Assembly: GCA_037176705.1 (NCBI GenBank)
Contig: CM073891.1
Coordinates: forward strand, 49,292,571-49,356,570
Reading direction: 5' to 3'
DNA: 64,000 bases
DNA from: Molossus alvarezi
Lineage: Eukaryota; Chordata; Mammalia; Chiroptera; Molossidae
Positions within the stretch are counted from its first letter, which is position 1, and every line of letters starts with the position of its first letter. A program made the position numbers and the translations under genes. The notes under the pieces are model-generated. The model saw only the letters and a list, made by a program, of their open reading frames with translations, was not told the DNA's origin and ran no database searches. Shown here piece after piece: positions 56,587 through 64,000 of the stretch.

Positions 56587-57779
56587 CCTCCCCATGCTGG
56601 CTTGTAAAAAAAAAATATTGCAAATACTTTGGTGGAAACAAGTTCAGCTCAGCTTTTAATCAAGTTCAATTACTTTTTAATAGATGATAAAAGAGTACTC
56701 CAGTGTTGCATCAAAGTGTTCTAGTATAGAGATACACATAAAGCATACTTATATGTTATATAAGTCCACATTTCAGTTCACTTTAGCTCAAACTGTCTTA
56801 GTTACAATTCCTAGGAAACTGAGGGAGTCTTCCAGATAGCTATTTTCTAATCTCCAATATTATTCTGGAAGAGGAGGCCAGGGCAGGGCTGGCATGTGAG
56901 TGACTGCTCTCTTCCAAAGTCTATTTTCTTCATAAATCAGTGAGTGTAGTTGAATCTTCTAACTCTTGGCATATCCAGGCCGAACAAAGGAAGTGAAGAC
57001 ACTGAGACTGCACGTGACATTCACGGTGACAAAGGGGAATGCCGACGCCCATCATGGGTGTGAAATGCACCCACGTCTGAATTCAGGCCTCCAGGGGAGG
57101 TGACATGCTTTGTTGTACTTTTGAACAAGAGCTTCTCCTGAAAACTATGATACATTTTCCTAGAAAGTCTAAAGTTGACAATAGAAGATATAGATCCCAA
57201 CTTTTGGAATAAGCTTTAATGTAGATTTGTTCCATTTGGATTTAATCTTTGAAAACTAAATTGTTTACTGATTTGATCACAATTCTCTTTGCTATCTTTA
57301 ACAGGTAAAACTCAAGGTGACTAGTGTGTTCAGTGAATCTGCCATTCCACCAAATTTTATAAATACTTGATATTTTAATGATAATTGATCACTGCAATAA
57401 ATGGATATTGTTAAAATTCATCTCCACTCGATGCAATTCCTCAAAATAAAAAAAAATATATATAATAATCTTAGAAATTGAGAACCTGAATAATAAAGTG
57501 TATATTTGTTATTGTCACTGACCAGCTTTGGATCCAAAGCATTTAAAATCCTTTACATCGACTTGTATGTGCTTTCCTGTTCTAGCCTGTTATCGCATCT
57601 TCAGACTTTATCACTATTCTGAATTTTTGGCTAATCATGTCTTTCCTTTTTTTAAAAAAATGATTTTATCACTTTTTGTATATATAGACAGCCTATATGT
57701 TGCTGGATTTTGTTTGCTTTTGAACTTATTGAAAATGTTATTCCTGCTGTAACTGGTAATAACTTTCCTCAAATATATA
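56584..57779. other. unassigned sequence
   Basis: No recognised repeat or exon. 56940-57110 is locally GC-richer without a domain. Confidence 0.4.
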
Positions 57780-58670
57780 TTTCTAACATTATTCTATGTT
57801 GTTGCATAGAGTTATATTTCATTTATGTTTATTTAATCATTTCAACAGTAGTATAATACTTCTTTGTTTATATACCATGCTTTGCTTATGCACTATCTTC
57901 TCTAAGGGTATGTGAGCTGGTTCTGGTTTGAGCTATTACAGCGTCTAAGCACCGGTATCCCGACACATCTGTGCAGCAGTAGAACAGTGGGTTGTGGAAA
58001 ATGCGAATGTTTATCTCTACAAGCAAAGCCAAATTATCCTTCCCAGTGGCTGTGCAATAAAGATACCTGCCTGCTACATGTGAGGTCCAGATTCACATGC
58101 ACACCAGCCCTCAGCTTCATCAGATGTTTTAATCTTTGCCAATTTGGGCGTATGAACAGAAATGGTGACTAATTGCAGCCTGAATTTGTATATTTTTAAT
58201 CATTATCAAGAATGAACAATTTTCCTACGCTTAGAGTCTTTAATGTTTCCCCCTCAGTGAAATGCTTGATCACTTTATGATTTCCCATATATTCCCTGCC
58301 CCCACACATGCATAGCCTCCCCCACTATCAAAATCCTGCCTGTTCATGAAGTTTTACACTTGTCTAGTGAATGGTATGAGTTCTTTCTGGACAGCCATCT
58401 ATTTCTTAGTTTCTGGCTTGTCTTTTTACTGTTTGATGGTGTCTTTTGAGAAATGGAAGTTTTTAATTTAAATGTAGTTTAATAATCCTTTTTTTCAATG
58501 ATTATCACTTTTCTCTTTTGTTTCCAAAGCCTTTTCTACCCCAAGGCCATGAAAATATCTCCCTACATAGTCCTATAATTTTTTTTCTTTTGCCTTTTAG
58601 GTATGAGCTTTTGATCAACCTGGAGTGAATTATCACATAAAATATGGTAAGGCTTTATTCTAGTGCTTTC
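57780..58670 (-). mobile_element. old L1M segment
   Basis: Diverged reverse-strand L1 3' region: TCTAAGGGTATGTGAGCTGG, CCAAATTATCCTTCCCAGTG, GGTGACTAATTGCAGCCTGA, GTTTCCAAAGCCTTTTCTAC, TTTTAGGTATGAGCTTTTGA. The text order matches old L1s. Confidence 0.65.
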
Positions 58671-59137
58671 TGATAGCAATAATAATTTCCTCCCACTCAA
58701 AATAGAAGGGGCTTAATAAACTTGAATGGAGTTGGAAAGAATAAATATCATGTCCTAAATGGGTCAACAGTGGGAATCAAGCAATCAAAATAAGTAAGAT
58801 TTGGATACATAACAACAGTCACAGGGATATTCAAAATAAGGGCCCTGAGTGCTGTACCATGTGAGTATCATGGAAAGAATGAAAGTTTGTACATACAGAG
58901 GCTCAGACGGACTTCTGCTTGATAGATACATAGTGTGCTTTGCCATCCTTTCATTCTGATTGCCGATGTTTTGATCTCTGGCCTTGAAAATTCTTAGATG
59001 TTTGACCTTTGCTACAGGGTATCTTAAGAGTAGTAAATGCCGTGTATACAACAGCTGCTTAACAAATGTTTATTTAATTGAACTGAATTGCACATTAAAA
59101 CAAAATGAGGATTATGTGTCATAGGTCAACAAATTAT
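58671..59137. other. unassigned sequence
   Basis: The minus frame 58785-59051 shows no domain. No recognised repeat. Confidence 0.4.
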
Positions 59138-59214
59138 TGGAAGGAAGGAAAGAAGGAAGGAAGGGAGGGAGGGAGGAAGGGAGGGAGGAAGAAGAAAAGG
59201 GAAAAAGGGGAGAG
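59138..59214. repeat. (GGAA)n/(GGGA)n purine tract
   Basis: About 75 bp of almost pure purine on the plus strand, able in principle to form triplex DNA. Confidence 0.95.
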
Positions 59215-59970
59215 AACTTAAGAGAATAAGAGACTTTCATTTTTGAGTCCTGTGTCAGAATATTATTCAAATTTTTTTCTTAAATTTTTGAGGAAGACAT
59301 CTTTTTGTGGAAGAATCGCATAACAAGAATTACTTTCACTCCCTAACTAAAATACGTCTATAGAATAACGGGTAAGTCTAGCAGGGGCAGGGGAATCTAT
59401 GCACCGGAGAGGTAAGGGCACATCACATGAAACATTGTAGGGTACACTTTTTCTTTTTTTAACACAAAAAAAGCTGTCTTATGCAAATCCTGACTATTCT
59501 GTTGCTCCTTCCCTCCCTTGTTCCCATGGGTGGGGAGACATCATTCTCTGGATGCTTGTCTCCCATTACCCATAATGACTTTTTAATGGCTTTTATCTAC
59601 CTTCAGGAAATGGAAATGGCCTGACAGTGAATGTTCCATGACTACTAATGATTTCCTTCCCTCTCAGTACTGAAAAAAAGTTATGTGGAAAAGGAAACTC
59701 ACTTACCCTAAGCAATTCTGTCATAAAATGAAACTCATTTGAACTGCTTACCCATACTAAGATGTACGTATCATTTAAGTGCATTAAGGCAAATAATGCA
59801 AAAGACCTAAAAATAATTGTAGTCTTTAGCAGTGTGACCCAGTTTTTGGGACACAAATATCACAATGAAATGAGGATTTGCACAAACTTATATATTTTTA
59901 GTGAAGTGTTTTCACTGATGTATAAATAAAACAAATTTATTTCTGGTTATTTCATGGATGAATGAAAGCT
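59215..59970. other. unassigned sequence
   Basis: No recognised feature. Confidence 0.5.
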
Positions 59971-59986
59971 TAAAAACTTACTTAGA

Positions 59987-60261
59987 GCCCTGGCCGGTTT
60001 GGCTCAGCGGTTAGAGCGTCTGCCTGCGGTCCTGAGAGACCCGGGTTCGGTTCCCGCTAAGGGCACGTACCTCGGTTGCAGTTTGTCCCCGGCCCTGGTT
60101 GGTCGTGTGGGTGGCAGCCACTCGATGTGTCCCTTCACATCGATGTTTCTCTCCTCTCTCTCTGTTCCTCTCTCTCCCTCCCGCTCTACCTGAACAAAAA
60201 AAAAAAATGGAAAAATGTCCTCGGATGAGGATAAAAAAAACAAACAAAAAAAAACAAACAA
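59987..60261 (+). mobile_element. Ves SINE (long-body type), young copy
   Basis: Near-ideal copy with head GCCCTGGCCGGTTTGGCTCA, B box GGGTTCGGTTCC, tail CCTCGGATGAGGATAAAA and an (A/CAAA)n end. The TSD AAAAACTTACTTAGA is perfect (59972-59986 and 60262-60276). Confidence 0.96.
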
Positions 60262-60276
60262 AAAAACTTACTTAGA

Positions 60277-61308
60277 AATTTAGAGCCCAGGGAGAGTAAA
60301 TGTCATACTTTCCTAATGTTTCTAACTGAAGTAGATGAGTGATATTAAAAAACAAACAAACAAACAAAAAACCCCACCAAACACCTGTTTAAAGTGAGGA
60401 AGCCTGTTGTTCCTGTTGGTTATCTGAAACAAATCTTCATTCTGTTCAAGTTTTCTGCATGTTGTACACACAGTACTGCTTTGTACATAGAAGTGAAAAA
60501 TCATCCCATGGAGACCCCACTCCTTAAAGATATCTGAGGGTATTTCAGAATGTGTGAAAACTTTAGTTAAATGCCCATGAATACTGGTAATGGTTTAAAA
60601 TTAGATAGCTTTTGGAAAATTCTGAATGCTTATCTTTTAAAATATAGATGAAATTGAAAGGAAAGGCAATAAATCACAGTGCAATCATACACTGAATACT
60701 TAGGGATCTCTTAGCTGTGGTATGCACTTAAACAGGCAGGGAGCATTTGGGATAAAAACAAACATAATGGAGAAAATAATTATATGATGGCTTTCAGATA
60801 AAGGGAAGATGACTGAAATATGATCCATTATTCTTCATTTCCACTAAGAATAGGACAAGGAGGAATGCTAAGTTCCAACAAAAAGGGATGTAGGTAAAAT
60901 AGAATGGGAAGAATCTGGGTAGACTAAATTTAACTGTGTCCTCCATTGTAATTATAAAACCAGTACATATTTACGTGAGTAGGAAGGGGAACTGGTTGGG
61001 CAACTGGAATGAAATGAGGGTAAAGATGTGTAGCCTGAAGCTCTTGTCAAAACAGAATAGATATGACAGTAGGCTCATCATGAAACATAAACAAAGATCT
61101 TAATAAAATGAGAGTAACTGGAAATAGGCTGGAGCTTCCTCATTTTGGGGATTATTTAAATATATTCCTTCTGGAATTTTATACCTCTGCATGCAAGTCT
61201 ATTTGTGAGGCTCATTGTAGGGTAATCATCATGAGGTCCAAGGAGCAGAAACAAGTTAAAACCAGAGAAAGCAAAGAGTAGTGATGAGTGTGTCAGGTGT
61301 AAAACTAA
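60277..61308. other. unassigned sequence
   Basis: No recognised feature apart from an (AAAC)n run at about 60348-60370. Confidence 0.5.
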
Positions 61309-61320
61309 TAAAATTTCTTT

Positions 61321-61564
61321 TCTTTTTTTTTTTTTATCCTCACCCGAGGACATTTTTCGATATTTTGTTCAGATAGAGTGAGAGGGAGAGAGAGAGAGAG
61401 AAACATCGATGTGAGAGCGACACATCGAGTGGTTACCACCCACACGACCAAACCAGGGCTGGGGACAAACTGCAACCAAGGTACGTGCCCTTAGCGGGAA
61501 CCGAACCCGGGTCTCTCCGGACCACAGGCCAACGCTCTATCCGCTGAGCCAAACCGGCCAGGGC
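61321..61564 (-). mobile_element. Ves SINE (long-body type)
   Basis: Reverse-strand, well-preserved copy with head GAGCCAAACCGGCCAGGGC. The TSD TAAAATTTCTT lies at 61309-61319 and 61565-61575. Confidence 0.95.
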
Positions 61565-61710
61565 TAAAATTTCTTAAAAGTCTTACCAAAGTATCTTTGA
61601 GAGGGAAGTGAAATCACATAGGGAAGCAGAAAATCTGTGCTTGAGTGTGAGCCTTAATTGTAAAACAAGTTAGTCCTATATGAAATGAAATGAGGAAATT
61701 ATGTAGTACA

Positions 61711-61808
61711 CATTATATATGTGTGTGGGTGTATTTGTGTATGTGCTTTTATATACGTGTTTATATATATAGATGTAGTCGTATCTATATATGTATACAC
61801 ACATACAC
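61711..61808. repeat. TG/TA-rich imperfect microsatellite
   Basis: Mixed (TG)n and (TATATG)n pieces. Confidence 0.85.
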
Positions 61809-62002
61809 AGTATCTGTGAATTGCCACTGTTAAGCACAGTGCTAGACACATAGGGTAGATGCCACCAGTGCATTCTCATAGACATCTCTGACACTGTATT
61901 TAGGAGGAGTAATTGAGACTCTCCCCTACACCCTAGCAAACATGTAGTCCTCCAAGACGAAAAACATTGTCTAAACTGTGCTCATGGCTGACCCACTTTT
62001 TA

Positions 62003-62209
62003 AAAAAAATATTTTTTCTTTATCGGTCTTAGAGAGGAAGGGAGAAGGAGAGCAAGAAACATGAGTGAGAGAACATTGATTGGCTGCCTCCTCCATGCCC
62101 GCCACTGGGCATCAGACCCACATCCTGGGCATGTGTCCTGACAGGGAATTGAACCGGCAGCCTCTTGGTGCATGGGTCAATGCTCAACCACTGAGCCACA
62201 CAGGCTGGG
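62003..62209 (-). mobile_element. Ves SINE (short-body type)
   Basis: Reverse-strand copy with head GAGCCACACAGGCTGGGT. TSD-like ACCCACTTTTT / AACCACTTTTTT near 61992 and 62214. Confidence 0.9.
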
Positions 62210-62535
62210 TGTGAACCACTTTTTTCTTGGTAGTATGAGAAAACAGAAAAAAGGAAAGGCTGGAGGCGGGGGGTGGGGGGAGTCTGGTAGGAGGTACCTA
62301 TGGAGAAAGAAGTTTGGACAGAAGGAGAGAATGAGAATAGAGGGGAGTCATGTGCTTTAAGGAAATGAACTTGTAAACAAGCATGATGGTTTTTCGGAAG
62401 TTTTGATGTGATATGTGATAATGCCGCTTCCACCCCACATTTCCCAGTATCATTGAGAGAAATTCACATTACCCCTTAATGCTTCGGGTGTTGAACTTTG
62501 ATTTTTCCCTCAGATATAAGCGTGGGTTGCTTTTG

Positions 62536-62583
62536 GTGTATGGGTCAATGCTCAACCACCTCGCCACACCGCTGGGGCAAACA
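62536..62583 (-). mobile_element. 48-bp Ves head-only insertion
   Basis: Only the 5' tRNA-like head of a short-body Ves (reverse strand): CAATGCTCAACCACCTCGCC and ACACCGCTGGGGC. It is flanked by a perfect 13-bp duplication TGGGTTGCTTTTG (62523-62535 and 62584-62596). No A-tail is present. Confidence 0.85.
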
Positions 62584-62596
62584 TGGGTTGCTTTTG

Positions 62597-64000
62597 CTAC
62601 ATCTCCCTCTTCTTTCTCTTCCCCTCACAGTGTGTCTTTCATCCTCAGTTACCTCCTTGAGAAAATGTAGTTTCAGTTTCCTTAATGTATGGGGAACCAA
62701 ACAATTTGCTACATAATTTTATATATTTGGGTTCTTCTGAAGAGACATGGATATGTGTGGCTCTCACACTAATTAAAAAACTAAGTATAAAGAGACAGAC
62801 CTATGTCATTGTAAACAAATAGAGTGAAATATTTCACATAAAATTTAATGTTTAACAAAGAATGCAATTATTCATTAAATTCTATATTGAATATTTTATG
62901 TAATCTTGGAAAATAAAATCCTAAATATTTGTGGTTTCATACTTTCTTTGATGCCATTTCTATTGCAAATAAAATAGTTCCAATTTTAGATTTTATAAGG
63001 TTTAAAACATTTATCTCAAACTATAAAATAGTAAGCTTGAATTAAATTTATATAAAAAGTATGATTTGGTCATGGATACAATGGTAAAATAAAAGAATTA
63101 ATGTCTTTAATATGCACAAATTTAAAAAAATATACAGTATATGATTTTTGGATATTGGTTTATACAAAAATTTCAAAATTCAGGATGATACTACTGATTT
63201 CATAAAAAATAAGTGTTTATAGTTAAAAAAATTGGAACTAGAGAAGTGACTCATAGTCTAGTAAGTTAATAATTTTAATCAACTTTTTGATTGATTAGAG
63301 CTGGTTCAGTCATTTCTAACAAAGTTTTCTTACCTCCCACTGTGTAAACTCTACAATTAATTTATCTGTTACATACAAGTAGCTTAATATTCTGTTAATT
63401 GGTAATATTACTTGATTACAGAAAAATAAAATTGTTGGGATTGCTTTAGACTATATAAATGAAAACAAAGTGAATTTTGCTTGGAAGTTACATGGATTGA
63501 GTTTATAAGGCAGTAGTGATTCTGCAGGGGTTTCAAAGGTACATACATGAGTGGGATTTTCATAGGTAATTGCTGGTCACTAGATAGCTTAGAAGAGCCC
63601 ATTGATGTAACTGTTCTAAAAAATCACTATTTTTGAGTCTAAATGACAAAAGAGGTGCTGATATCTGAAATAAAATCAACAAAACTATAAAAGAGACTAA
63701 AATTCAGTGTTATCATGATTCATTGAGAAGCTATTTTCTTGAATTTCACACTCATTCTGTCAATTATATTAGCTTTTGTTATGCCCACAAATTATGTTTG
63801 ATGGTGGAATTAAAACCATATGTTCTTAAGCCATACAAGGAAGGAAGGCTGTTAGTAAAACAAAGCAATGCACACCTATAAGAAAACTGTACTGTTTGCT
63901 GTTCGCCATCTCCTCTCACCCTCACACCTCTATGCATTCTACTTCTGATCTGTGAAAACATTACAACCTAGTGTGAAGTTGCCCTGTTTCTTAGCATTTG
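62597..64000. other. unassigned AT-rich sequence
   Basis: No recognised repeat, exon or RNA gene to the window end. Confidence 0.4.

Noticed and set aside
62029..62433. 134-codon minus frame
   Set aside because: Much of it is a short-body Ves translation. The N-terminal part has no recognisable domain.

Overview
This window looks like nuclear DNA from a bat, probably Yangochiroptera. The evidence is about 34 copies of a tRNA-derived SINE of the Ves type, carrying Pol III A- and B-box-like heads (TGGCTCAGYGGTTAGAG, GGTTCGATTCC) and most flanked by target-site duplications (TSDs). They sit among mammalian L1, MIR, L2, MaLR/ERVL LTRs and DNA transposons. Species cannot be read from the sequence. 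I saw no obvious Helitron, so nothing points specifically to a vespertilionid, but that is weak evidence.

I find no convincing host protein-coding gene, rRNA or functional tRNA. The window reads as AT-rich intergenic or intronic DNA built by repeated insertion, and nearly all open frames of 60-230 codons are translations of SINEs, L1s or simple repeats.

Layout: 1-9.5 kb holds MLT2 and MLT1 LTRs, old L1M segments, an L1 nested in a Ves, and a GC-rich retrocopy of an unidentified mRNA (4499-4916). 9.5-15.7 kb is mostly unassigned, with one MLT2 LTR and one Ves. 15.7-18.6 kb is a cluster of five Ves copies around an MLT1 LTR and an L2 split by a mariner-type MITE. 18.8-23.2 kb holds two head-to-head L1 fragments and then a 2.14-kb TSD-flanked element with an L1 5' UTR, ORF1 and 3' UTR but no ORF2 (HAL1-like). 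24-30 kb is Ves-rich. 30.9-31.35 kb has a candidate solo LTR/promoter followed by a short ORF and a consensus splice donor. 36.07-40.99 kb is an L1 with both ends and a TSD but with broken ORFs and an internal ORF2 deletion. 41.18-42.96 kb is a 5'-inverted (twin-primed) L1 hit by three later insertions. 44.5-64 kb is Ves, MIR, L2 and hAT elements, several microsatellites, and long unassigned stretches.

The elements relate to each other mainly by age order. MIR, L2, MLT and L1M copies are oldest and are interrupted by the mariner MITE, younger L1s and Ves. The Ves copies at 18298 and 59987 look youngest. Family names are from memory of consensus sequences, without a database search.
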